DNA of 64,000 nt, from contig NC_134366.1 of NCBI RefSeq assembly GCF_035582795.1, positions 134,502,756 through 134,566,755 of the forward strand, given 5' to 3'. A program made the position numbers and the translations under genes. Positions 1-13,419 of the stretch are shown piece by piece. Source of the stretch: Mycteria americana (taxonomy: Eukaryota; Chordata; Aves; Ciconiiformes; Ciconiidae). The notes beneath the pieces are model-generated. The model was not told where the DNA came from, made no database searches, and saw only the letters and a program-made list of their open reading frames with translations. The stretch's first letter is position 1, and every line of letters begins with the position of its first letter.

Positions 1-3000
1 GACTGGAAAAAAATCATAGCTTTGTGAGTGCCTGAGGATGTAGAAACTAAACAGGAAGAACAACATTTGAGGTAATTCAGCTAAAATTAGGTGAAATTTT
101 AAGCAGAAGAAATCTGTGGCTCTTTGTCTATTTATGTTATCTTATGTGGTGGCAATGGAGAACATTTTTACTAGCTTCTTTAGGAGATTAAGGGCTAAGA
201 AAGTAAAGCTATTTTACTAGAAAGAGTATGTATTTATACTGTTGAATTTTTGCATTGATAGAAATAGACTGGATCTAAAAAGCTGGACATTGCAAGTCCC
301 TGAATTTCCATCTGGATTATTATATCAGATGTTTTCAAATGCATTTGTATTAAGTGTTGAAGCAGATGCTTTCTTCTCTTTCCTTAGGTTTCAGATGAAT
401 TGTCAAAATAATTTTTACACATTTAATTTGAGTCTCAGAATGCTCATCTCTTCCAAAAGTACTAGAATTTTTAGATAGAACTACTGGGGTCAAAGGGGCT
501 CTCTCTAATTGTATGGAGGTTATTGGGGGATGCGGGGGGGAAAAAAGCTATGGGATTTCGGGGGGAAGGAATATCTCCTTAATTACTCAGTAGCATTTTT
601 AATCCATGCTGCTAAATCACTGCTGACTACAGTGTATCATGCATGGGTTATGTAGTTAACCATTACAGTGCCAGGATACCTGTAGAGATCTTTAAAGTCA
701 AACACTTTGAAGTCTGTATAAGGGACAGCATCAGCAGTGTTGAAAGAGCAGGTGGCTTTACTTGAGATAAGGATATAGCTCCAGAGCAAAATGATAGATG
801 TAGACTCTAACTAGGTAACATGGTAACTAGTAAATACTTGTGCAAACAAAAGTTTACATTAATACAGCTTCAGAAATATTTAAGAATTATTTGCACCTGT
901 TAGGCCTCTGTTCTTTTCTCAACTCTGTGTTTAACAAAGTCTTCCAGAATGATAAAACTAATTTTTAAGACTTATTTTTGATTCAGTTATCAGCCTTCTG
1001 TCCTTCTTACCCATCAGTAGGAAATATTCCTCAACAAGGGTGCTTTGGAGAAAGACGCTTTACTGTAAGGCGCGTGGATGTATACGTATGGAAATGCATA
1101 GATACAACAGGCTAGAACACTCCCAGATAACAACTGGTGTCTTTTTTTCTCTTTCCTTTCCCAAAAGAGAGGTTTTACCATACAGAGATCATGTCGTTAA
1201 CTAATAAAGCTTTGGCCTACTGCATTTGTGTCTGTGTTGCATTGCTTAGTGGTTGCTATACAAAACAAAGTAGTAATGGAAGTGTATTTCTGGGTATTGA
1301 AGGAAGTAACATAAGTGTGAGTGCCAGGAAACTTGACAACAAAGAAGCTACAGTAATAGGGCTTAAACTATTCTTCCACCCATTTAAGAGAAATAGTTAG
1401 ATCCAACTTTTATGTATCTGTCCAAAGCAGAATTAGGAAGAATATCCATTTTTCCTGGCCAAACTTGTTTTGTGGATTAAATGTTTTTTTCTCATCACAT
1501 GGCTGGTTCTCAAACTTTGCTCTCTGAATCTGAGGCAAAAGTACTCATGGCAAAAGAATCAAGACTGTTAAGGGTTTAGAAATAATCATCTTGTATTGTT
1601 CATGGAAGCCCTTCCTCAAATCACTTGAATCCTGTAGTCTTCTGTAGCCTACCTCAGTATGTGGAAGCAGTCCATCTCATTATAAACATACATGACTGCT
1701 CGAAATACTAGTCGCCAGAATTTTATTTATTTTAACAAAAATGCTTTAATACATGGTTTTTAGAGTAGAAAATGGGGTAAACTCATCTTTAGTTCTTTAG
1801 CATGGCTGCTTTATCAGCAATTTCTGAAGTACTAAGGGAAACTTCTCAGGCAGTTCTAAAAACCTTCTGAGGCAATTCTTCATGGAAAAAATAAAAATTT
1901 CAGAAGTTTTCTGAATTAAATGACTCTGCTTTGTAAAAAAAGCAGTCTTTTGTTTTCTGAACTGCTCACACTGCATTTTCAAGTCTCTTTAGTTTACAGA
2001 AGATGGATTATTTCTTAAATATCTTTTGCTTGACCAAGTCTCACCACTGTACAGCTTATGTCCTACAGGTGTAAAGAAGCTCTCTATAGAGTGCTTTTTA
2101 TCCATTTTAGTTATTCTTGAGACACTGTTAGCTATACAGGTTACTGTATTGTTCTTAGTCCCACACAGTGGGTTATCTAACCACATTCCACATATTCTGA
2201 ACAGCTACTTTGGTAGGGGCATTGCCTTGTATGCTATCAAGTCTGTCCTGTTAACCTTGGGAAGCTTAGGCTGCTTGCTTGTTTAGGCTTTTCACTTGTT
2301 TGCGCTTAAGTCTGAGGTCCATACCTCAAGCACGTTTGCACTTGTTTTAATCATAACATCAGTTATTTTCCTACCTTGCATTAAAACGACACATAATACT
2401 TGGGATTTTTTTTTCTCTCATTTGCAAGAGACATGAACAATTTTATGACATTTGTTTTTTCATTGGTAGTTCAACAACAGTGTGTGACTGTTAATTGTAG
2501 TCTTACCTGAAATGTGCAGTTTGGAGGTTGCTGAGTGGTTTCTGCTTGGGCAGTGTCTAACACTTGTAGAGGCAGAATAGAATCATCTGCACGAACTCAG
2601 GGTGACCTCACGCAGCCTCCTACAGCACACAATACTTATCTTTGTATCCCTGGAGTATCATTTGTTTGAATCCATTTACATGCACTGATTCTCAAGAGGT
2701 AAAGATACCTAGCTGTATTTGGGAAGCTGGAATAACTTTGTGCATTCTTCTTGCACTCCAGACTGCTACTTTTAAATATGATTAATGTCATCAACCTTAA
2801 GCGAAAGTTTTCTGGATGCTGGTCAACCAGTACTAGACACCGTCACTGTTCAGGAGCTGATCTCACTTGAGTTGTACTAGTGTATCACTGAGTCCTGGTG
2901 TGGGAGTTGGTTTTAGTAAGATGTTTCCCATATGGAGGGGATTATAGAGCCCTATGCCAAGCTTTCATCTTAAGAGTATTGTATTTGTTATTCCAAGTTG

Positions 3001-5636
3001 TCTGCACATAAATAGAATGCAATAATGGATTCATTATTTAGGATTAAATCTGAATAGACTAACAGTTTGGACTGAGCAATGGAGCACTTCTGCTACATGT
3101 AGCTGGATGGTTGTTCAGTGGTTTTGTTTCAGCTGTAACTTAATTTTCTCTTCAGGCAGCTTCTTTCATACTTTTGCTTAAATGGATAATGAATATTCAA
3201 AACCCACGTAGCTTCAACAGCGGTACTACTTGGTCACAGATAAGGGAAGGAAGATGGCCTTTGTAATATTCTGAAGGGTAAAAATGAAAATCTCATGGAA
3301 AGATGAGATTCTTAGCAGCTTCCAAATTTGAACTGATTTTTAGAAGTGTGTTTTATTTCCCCTCCACACCCTTCCTAAGCAGAACTAAGTGCTGGTAAAC
3401 AAACAGTTGTTTCACCTGGTAATATAGTTAGCAAGGATTTAGTTAATAAAACTTGAAAACCCTAGGATGTTAATAGCTTTCATAGTAAGGTAAAGCGACA
3501 CACAAGATGTATTCTGACTAGAACTTGCAAAGTAGCAGGATTTCTTGTTCATGAGAGTCTTTAAAAAAAACCCAACAGTTAGGTTTATCTTAACTTGTAT
3601 CAAAACCAGTATTCCTTCAAGTTCCTTGAAATCAAAGTTCTGTGACCTTTCAGCTGTGTGAAGCTGGCACTTCACCCAGTTTCTCCCATGAGAAAGTAAG
3701 AGAGGTGAAGCTTATGTCGGTTCAGCTGGGGGAGAGAGAAGGGGCAGGACGCCTGGCTGCAGGGAAGATTCACAGCTTTAACCTCCTTGTAGCAAACCCT
3801 TGGACTGTGCCCCAACTGCACAGTAAGGAACACTGGCTCTGCCATGGTTCTTGGGGCTTCTGGGCATCCCAAGGTATAATCAGAATAAAAAGTCTCAGTT
3901 AATCAAGGGTTTCAGGCTTTATAGAAGAGTGTGAGAAGTATATGGCTGCCTGCCTGAGCTGTGGATTCTGCTGGAGGGATGGAGCCTTAGTTCTGGGGTT
4001 TTTTTATCTTTTTTTTTTTTTTTCTTAGGTGCTCTGTCCTTTGTAACTGTTCCAACAGCAGCTGCAGGACTTCTCGAGACACTTCGAGCTCTAGTAATGT
4101 GCATCTTCCCAATAAGTTTGTCAGAAAGATTGCACTTCAGTGGGTACCTAGCAACAAATCGCTGTCAAGTTCTCTTTTGTGCCTGTTGCACCTTTACTTC
4201 ACAAATAAGGCTACAAATGTGTTGGGGTGCTTTTTGGGGTGTAGTTTCATTATATAGCACCTTCCCACTGCTTGATAATTAACCACTCTCTAGCTCCTTT
4301 AGTGTCCTAGGCTTCTTTCTGAAGGATCATTTAGTTGTCAAAAGTATTGTCTTACTGTGCATAAAACAGCTGCTCAGAGCTTTGGGCTCTCACTCTTCTC
4401 AGTGGCCATCCAGCACCACTTACACACTGGGGTGGTGAATGCTCTAGGGGTAAATCCATTTGTGGTCCATGTTGTTACTGTTTCCAAATGGATTCTTTAA
4501 CACTAGAGTAATCTAACTATATTGTATCTTACTGCTTAAAGACAAGACAGAAAATTGGGAAGAAGGAGGAGGAAATTCTAGGTGTTGAGCTGACCACAGA
4601 GGGTGAGGGTCATGCTTTAGAATTTGTGAGATATTTAACCTTTAAGCATTCCTCGTTTAATTGTAAGAAAGCATTCGAAAATAATGACCACCAATTTGTA
4701 TTTCAAAGGACTAAATTTAACTTTAATATTGCCACCAGAGGGCAGCATGTTACATACGCTGGCAGTGCAGAACCTGCTCTATTCTGACTTTAAGCAAAGA
4801 TGAACTTGTAAAATCTGAGGTTTGAAAAGCATCAGTGATTCATTTACAAGTTTCTCCTGTTATGTTCAGCTTGTAGCTAAGTCCTCAAACACTCGACATG
4901 GCATTAGCTTTCTGAGAAAGAGAAGTAACGCTACTGACATCTGCCGAGTGAAAGCTAAACATAGCTGTTCTATAACTTGCATTCTGGTGCCCTTGGTTTA
5001 TTATTACTCCTGCATACAACTTCCAAAAGACAGAGGTATCAGGAACTTATTCCCTTCCTGCATTGTTTTTACCAGTTACAGAATTTGTTCTTCCCATTTT
5101 TGTCTCAAGGGTGGTAAACCTATATTACTTGTTTAGTTTGTGTGATAAAATGGATGCCAAAGTTGATTTAACTCTATGTTCAGTTTTTAGGATTTTAGGA
5201 TTAATTTATCTTGTATGCAGCATCTGTACTGTTTGGTAGTTGCGTTTTTGTGGTTTGGGTTGTTTGGGGTTTTTCAGGGTTTGTTTGGGGTTTTTTTTGA
5301 GGTAAGCATTGTAAGACTTGACTTCTTGATTCCCATGTAGCAATATGATCTAGGAAACTCCTTATACAAATCGTCTAAAGTGATATTATACTCGTATACT
5401 GGGACTCAAAAACCTCCTTTGTTAGTTTAGCAGTAGGTGCAGGTGTGACACAACAGGCAGATCGCATCTTACAAGACTCACTTTACCACTTGGACAGTAA
5501 TGTAATTTTCCTTGGCAGGGTATTACTGTTATTTGAGAACCTAGTTATAATGTGAACACAATTGAAAAACATGTTATTCAATGATTTGGTTTAATATAAC
5601 TTGTTTACAACTTTTTTTTTTAATGCTGTGGTACAG

Positions 5637-5676
5637 ATACATTCAATAGTATGTATACATTCAACAGATACATTCA
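5637..5676. repeat. Three copies of ATACATTCA
   Basis: ATACATTCA occurs at 5637-5645, 5655-5663 and 5668-5676. The first and third copies share the longer word ACAGATACATTCA. It is a small local duplication in a RAB2A intron with no recognised function. Confidence 0.8.
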
Positions 5677-6289
5677 TGCATAAAAACATCAGTAATTTGT
5701 GATTCAGAAGTATTAAAACCAAGAGTTAAACATTAAATGTAGACATTTTCCTGAAGTTACATTGTTTTCTTTAATTTTCCTGAAATGTAGTCCAGAATTT
5801 TTGTATTTGTAAGTCCAACATACTGTTTTTGCAAAAGGCGCTCTCTTCCTTTTATGAGTAATGGAGGTACTGTGTACTAGGGCCTTGCCATCTTTCAGGT
5901 GACCAAGTATAAGTCTAGATTAAATCTGGTACTGCGTCTCCTGGGGTGGTGAAAATAAACCTGGACCTGAGCTGATTTGGGGTGGAAGTGCTCAAGTACC
6001 TTTGTATAGTGTTTTAGTAACAGCAGCATTACGAGAATGTACAGTGCAACCACAGTAGGCTTGGGAGGCAGCCAGCTGAGTCCATGTGGGCTTACTGGTC
6101 GAGGTCTTGTGTTGTGTGGAAGTGGCTAAACTGCACCTGGATCCAAGTTGGCGTGTGAAGTGCTACAGCTGTGTTCTTGCAGTCCCCTGCACGTGGTCTA
6201 ATAAATCCAAACTGGATTTGAGGGGAAACCTCTCTGTCTTTCTGCATCCATGGCTCAGTTAATCTGCAAATAGGATAAACTGCCCATAA

Positions 6290-6377
6290 ATAATTGAGAG
6301 TTTATAGTATACTGCATGTTCCAGATAAGAGTTAGAACATGCAGTATTAAAAGAGATTTTTAGAAGTCATCAATTAT
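6290..6377. repeat. Perfect 13-bp inverted repeat with flanking pairing (hairpin)
   Basis: The arms ATACTGCATGTTC (6309-6321) and GAACATGCAGTAT (6335-6347) are exact reverse complements separated by 13 bases. Outside them TTTA (6301-6304) can pair with TAAA (6348-6351) across a 4-base bulge, and ATAATTGA (6290-6297) can pair with TCAATTAT (6370-6377). Each arm also contains a CATG core resembling a p53 half-site, and the spacing of 13 is the maximum that site tolerates. The structure lies inside a RAB2A intron. It could be a transcription-factor site pair, a small structured RNA or chance; it is short for a microRNA precursor. Confidence 0.75.
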
Positions 6378-7639
6378 ACCGAGTTCACCTTCTTGTCCTT
6401 GCTAATTGGGGCACTAGCACGGCATGCCAAAATCTGATATGATATTCTTAAAGCAAGTAGACTGCTGTTTTCAGTAAAGTTCTCAGGTGGTTATTTTGAG
6501 TCTGCTTACACTTTGAAGCATAGGCTAACTTAAAATACATGGATGCAAGAAACAAATGGAAGTCTCAAGGGATGCAAGTCTCTTTTCATGGCTGATTAGT
6601 AGTAATTTTTCAGAATCCATACCAACTGAAGAAAACATGAGGTAGATTTATTATGTGCTATATTCTTGTCAAACCATTGTTTTCAAATAGGAATTATTTA
6701 TATGTGACCCAGTGCAGCCTGGCATTTTGCCATGCAGAATAACAGTACGTGCTGTTTTACCACTAATATGTGGTGCACCAGAATCACTGATGGGAATGTG
6801 GCAGTCAGATTATGTCTTTTTAAGACAACTGAGATTAATGGAATACTTGGATTTCTCAGGTCAACGGTTTCTTAGGCCGTATGTTTAATATTAAAATAGA
6901 CTGTACTGAACTCAGTATGCTTTTTTGCTTTGTACAATACATGTAATAACTATGTTGGGGGGGTGGGAGTTGAGTATTGTTAAAATCACACTGTTTTCCA
7001 GTGCATTGTACTTTTTTTTTGTGAGAATAGATGCGTTCCTGCGGTGATCTGTTCCTGAGTGTAGCATCCAGAAGATACGTTTTATACTCAGTTGTGTTAG
7101 TTCGGAGTTTGTAGTCTGTTAAAATTCTAGTTTTGTTGGTCTAAAGTAATTTTTATAGATCTAATAATTCTTGTGAAATTAATTCTAAGAACCTAGGTGT
7201 ACTTAGCCAACATCTTCTAGAATTATTAGAAGTGCCAATTGTTAAGTGCTTGTTTACATGAAGCTATCATAACACATTTTTAAGACTTCAAGTTCTGTTT
7301 AATGTCCCACTGAAATACAAGCAAGCAAGTATCCTCACAGATTCCAGCTGTGCGAATTTCCAAAGTTTTTTGACTCATACCTTTCAGTAGGCCCATGTAT
7401 GAGGCCATTAGAATAATTAGTGTGTTATCTGAAACAAAGATAAGTTTGAATTTTTTTTCTTACATTGGAAACTTCAGTTTCCAAGGAATTTGAATCAATT
7501 CGTAGTTGGCTGAAAGCCAATTTTTCTCCTCAACTCTAACGCGTGTTTGAAAAACGAACTCACTTCCTAAGTGCCTTGTGAATCTGCAATGATTAATTCT
7601 TCTCATTATTTTGCTGCAAATTCTCATGACCCTCTGTGA

Positions 7640-7880
7640 TGATTCGATCACCCACTTAGAGTTTATGCATATTCATATCTTTCCGCTCCTGCTGCAGTCG
7701 TTCAAGTCTCCTTCACTGGCTGTGGTGTGCGCTTGGTGCAGTAATTGAGCTGCAGTAGATTGATTACTCTGGGGAGCTGTAAGGCCTTTAAAGGTGAAAA
7801 CATATCAGTCCTGTTAATTAGGAAACAAAGCTCTGGTGGCAAGTTCAGCAGTCAAATGCTTCCAGTGTAGAAATGAGGAA
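7640..7880. promoter_or_regulatory. Candidate intronic regulatory element with POU-dimer-like site
   Basis: This block looks less random than its surroundings. ATGCATATTCAT at 7665-7676 is one base from the palindromic POU dimer (MORE) consensus ATGCATATGCAT. It is followed within 200 bases by homeodomain-type TAATTG and TTAATTAG words. No gene is encoded. The call is inferred from motif density only; conservation could not be checked. Confidence 0.3.
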
Positions 7881-8803
7881 AGGTATGATTTGTTCCTCTC
7901 CATGAACCCTGTTTACTTTTTTATATTTGAATTAGATCTGTATTTGCTGTAACAGGCTTGTGCAGAAGATAGCATATCTTGTATGATTGCATGGTGCTGG
8001 TACTTTAAAACAAAAAGAACTATATGTTTGATATTGATTGTAATTATTAGCTGCTGGTAATCACCTCTTAAATTATACATTATTTTAGGCATTACTTGAC
8101 CTATAAAGTTAAATGAGAGATGAAGAATGATTGCAACCATTGATTGTAAACTTTAACCAAAAACATTTATATCCTTCACTTTTTCAGACCTGAATGTCAG
8201 TGTCTTTTCTCTGAATTAAAACAATAGAATTTCAGAAATCATAATAAAACCTGGAGCCTTTCTTTTCTACTATTAAGATGTCTATTGCCTATCGTGTGCA
8301 AGATTAATTAAAGAGAATACGTTCTTAAAATTAGGTGAATATTAAATGATAGCATAAGGTTTCATCCAGCAGACAGCATCCTTACATCATCATTGTAAGT
8401 ACCCTGTGGTTTTATGTTGCTAAGCACTCTAATCTAGAGTGGCCTATTACAAAGATATTAAGGGTAGGGGAAACCATCTGCCACACAATCTATCCATAAG
8501 GGTCAGAAATAAATAATTTAAAAGTAATTTATATATCTTAAAACCCACTTTTTCCCTGTAATTACTGGACAACAGATTGTAGAATACAGATGTTATGAAA
8601 ATGCCACTGTTTTTGTAAACAGTGCGTGATCCATTGCTACTTCAGGGTAGGTTATAGGATGCTGTTGTCGTACCTGTTCCTGCTGAGGTCAGGAAGAAAA
8701 GTCTCGCTGAAACAACTGCACATGAGATTGGATTCCAATTAGTGCATCTTACACTAAAGGACGTCGCATTCATTGTGTTTGTGTTTTTTCCCCTCTATTT
8801 TAG

Positions 8804-11262
<2,459 letters not shown>

Positions 11263-11434
11263 GCCTGTTTTTACTTTCTAGCTGCCTGGATGGGGCCTAC
11301 TAACTTGTTTGTTCACCCTTCCCTCCCCCTCCGCCCCGCTCGCCTCCACTTCAATTCAACTGAGACCTGAAACTTGTAAGTTGGTTTCCTGTTGCAGAAG
11401 AAGACTTTATCCTTCAAATTCTTGTATAACTTTG

Positions 11435-11440
11435 AATAAA
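11435..11440 (+). terminator. RAB2A: Proximal poly(A) signal of RAB2A
   Basis: A canonical AATAAA lies 173 bases after the stop codon, followed by moderately TG-rich sequence. It is the first canonical signal in the 3'UTR and would produce the shortest RAB2A message. Confidence 0.65.
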
Positions 11441-12782
11441 TGGTTAATGTTCACTTAAAGACAGATTTTGGAGATTGTATTCATATCTATTTACATTTGA
11501 TTTCTAGGTCAATTGATGTGATTATTTTTGTTAAATGTTGTCTTGTGCCCTTGACTACAAACTGAATTGTATTAAACACTACAAAGTCATCTGAGTATTT
11601 TAATCAGTTTGTGTAGTTAGGTTTCCCAGCTCCTGAGGTTACCTAATGTTTAATATTGTAGAGCTGTCCTCAAGTTTTTTGTCAATTTTCAAGGCTATAA
11701 AGAGAAGCGGAAGGACTCTTTTAATTCTGTATTTATCACTTTCTGTATATATAGTTTAATAACCTGCTTGGGTGTACTTGCCAAGCTAGAATTCTTTAAT
11801 GCATTTGCATAAATTCTATACTACTTAGAGCTTGAAAACTACAGAAGCATTAATAGGAATTGCTTGGACGCTAAATTTTAAGCCTTTTTGACATTGTTAG
11901 CATGTTCATCCTCCCCTGTCATTATCCTGAAGTCCAAGAGAAATGCTTAATGTATATTACTAGAGGCTACATACGTGCTATCTATTTTAATGCCAAATGT
12001 TTGCTGTTTGTCCACAATTTCCACAGCACCTCTTCAGAAATGGATTAGCTGTTTGCCTTAACGAATACTATAGGTAAAAACAGAGTATGAATGAAAAGTA
12101 GAGGAGGAGTTGATAAATTTAAAATGGCACATTATAAAAACGTTGATCTTTTCTTAATGGTTTTTTTTTCTTGTTTACCACTTGATTTCTAGGTATATTT
12201 TTCATGCAAGGACAGTTTTTCAACCTAAATGTACAGTGGTTGTGTAAAGTTTTCTTTTAGTGACAACTTGTAATCCTAAATATATGGTAAGCATCTTGTC
12301 TATTGTGAAGAGGGTGTGAAAATAAAATCTGCCAGTTTGGAAATCTTGATGAAAAGCAAAACTAGAAATGCTTTGGTACTTATTATGGTGGTGGTTGGGG
12401 GGGATGTTTTGCCTCAAATGAAAGGGTTGCAACAATGCAAAACAAAATCCTGTGTTTAAGTGTTTATTTCTTAAAGTACAGAATATTCATGTCACTTTTC
12501 CTACAAATGAGGAAATGACTGAGTTTCCACCTCGTCCTATTTATATAAATTGCAGATAAAAGGGTGATACTAATGCTAGGCCATGCTTCATGTATCTAAA
12601 AAAAAAAAGGGGGGGGCGGGTGATAACTGCAAAAATTTCGTCTTACTGGATCAATACTGACTGCAACACAACACGGGGGGACATGGATCCTCACATCATC
12701 CATTCTTATTGTCAGAACTTTAACATCAGAAGTGAATAAACTTCAGCCTGACAGGTGTAACATAGCAGTGGTTCTGAGATTA

Positions 12783-12788
12783 AATAAA
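12783..12788 (+). terminator. RAB2A: Distal poly(A) signal of RAB2A
   Basis: This AATAAA is 48 bases after another one at 12735 and is followed by a TG-rich downstream stretch, the usual arrangement of a strong vertebrate cleavage site. Confidence 0.55.
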
Positions 12789-13393
12789 GTTTAAAAAATG
12801 TGTGGAACCTTTTGTTTGTATCTGGGGGAAGGGACAACTGATAAGGATTTATGTTAGTTGCTGACTTCAAATCTTTCTTACACATTCAGGAGCATTATAA
12901 GCAATGTAATATAATTGTTTTCAGCTATTTACACTTGTAAGAGGGTACTCCATTTACATAGTTTCAACTGTTACATGTTTATTACATAATGTATTTATAA
13001 AAAAAAACACTTATTGCTCCAGTTGATGTTTGAAAACTGTGTTGCATGACAGTGAAACCATAGGACTGAACTGCATTGATGCTGAGGGAAAACTGGCTTG
13101 TAGTAAGTAGATGCTCACAAGAAGGAATGAATGAACAGGAGTACTTCCTTGAATTAACTGCTTGAAGATTTTTTTTTTTTTTTTGAACTGGCAACATTGC
13201 AGAACTCAATTGGGTTGAGACAAGATGGGAGAAAAGCATGCTCTTCTATAGCAGCCTCAGCTACCTTACAAATGAGAGCAAATTTCTCTTAGCCATAAAA
13301 ATTGCCCCTTTTAAGGGAGCAGAAGAGGAGAATTTGTACCCTATCCTGAGAAGAGCAAAAATGCATGCTGTTTTAAGTGGTAATGATTTACAA

Positions 13394-13419
13394 GGCTAAA
13401 GCTTCTGGCTAAAGCTTCT
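13394..13419. repeat. Perfect 13-bp tandem duplication
   Basis: GGCTAAAGCTTCT is present twice head to tail at 13394-13406 and 13407-13419 with no mismatch, which suggests recent replication slippage or a recent insertion. Confidence 0.9.

Larger units (their letters stand above)
1..8803 (+). other. RAB2A: RAB2A intron (3' part; continues upstream of the window)
   Basis: This AT-rich stretch ends at a good acceptor (pyrimidine tract followed by TAG at 8801-8803) directly before a RAB2A coding exon. I looked for the preceding RAB2A coding segments, namely the NKSD nucleotide-binding motif and the SAK motif, and did not find them, so the upstream exons lie outside the window. The open frames here (for example 1137-1400 and 4822-5136) are under about 105 codons, resemble no family I know and lack splice-bounded structure. 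Notable contents are listed separately: a triple ATACATTCA repeat, a perfect hairpin at 6309-6347 and a candidate regulatory block near 7.6-7.9 kb. A poly-T tract near 4.0 kb followed by CTTAG looks like a splice acceptor but leads to no recognisable exon. Confidence 0.8.
11263..12810 (+). other. RAB2A: RAB2A 3' untranslated region (end approximate)
   Basis: Following the TGA, the sequence is AT-rich and non-coding with poly(A) signals AATAAA at 11435, 12735 and 12783. The last is followed by TG-rich sequence (about 12,799-12,830) suitable as a cleavage-factor element, so I place the main long 3' end near 12,810. The signal at 11435 would give a short 3'UTR of about 190 bases. Further AATAAA words at 15353, 15596 and 15803 could serve an even longer form. 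The ends are inferred; no transcript data were available. Confidence 0.55.

Noticed and set aside
1137-1400. 87-codon frame with a hydrophobic segment and a lipobox-like LLSGC
   Set aside because: The bacterial-lipoprotein look is coincidental in a vertebrate intron; there is no promoter, no splice context and no family resemblance.
4007-4100. Long T tract then CTTAG followed by GTGCTCTG, like a strong splice acceptor
   Set aside because: No RAB2A residues or other coding match follows and the frame closes soon. Probably a chance homopolymer inside the intron.
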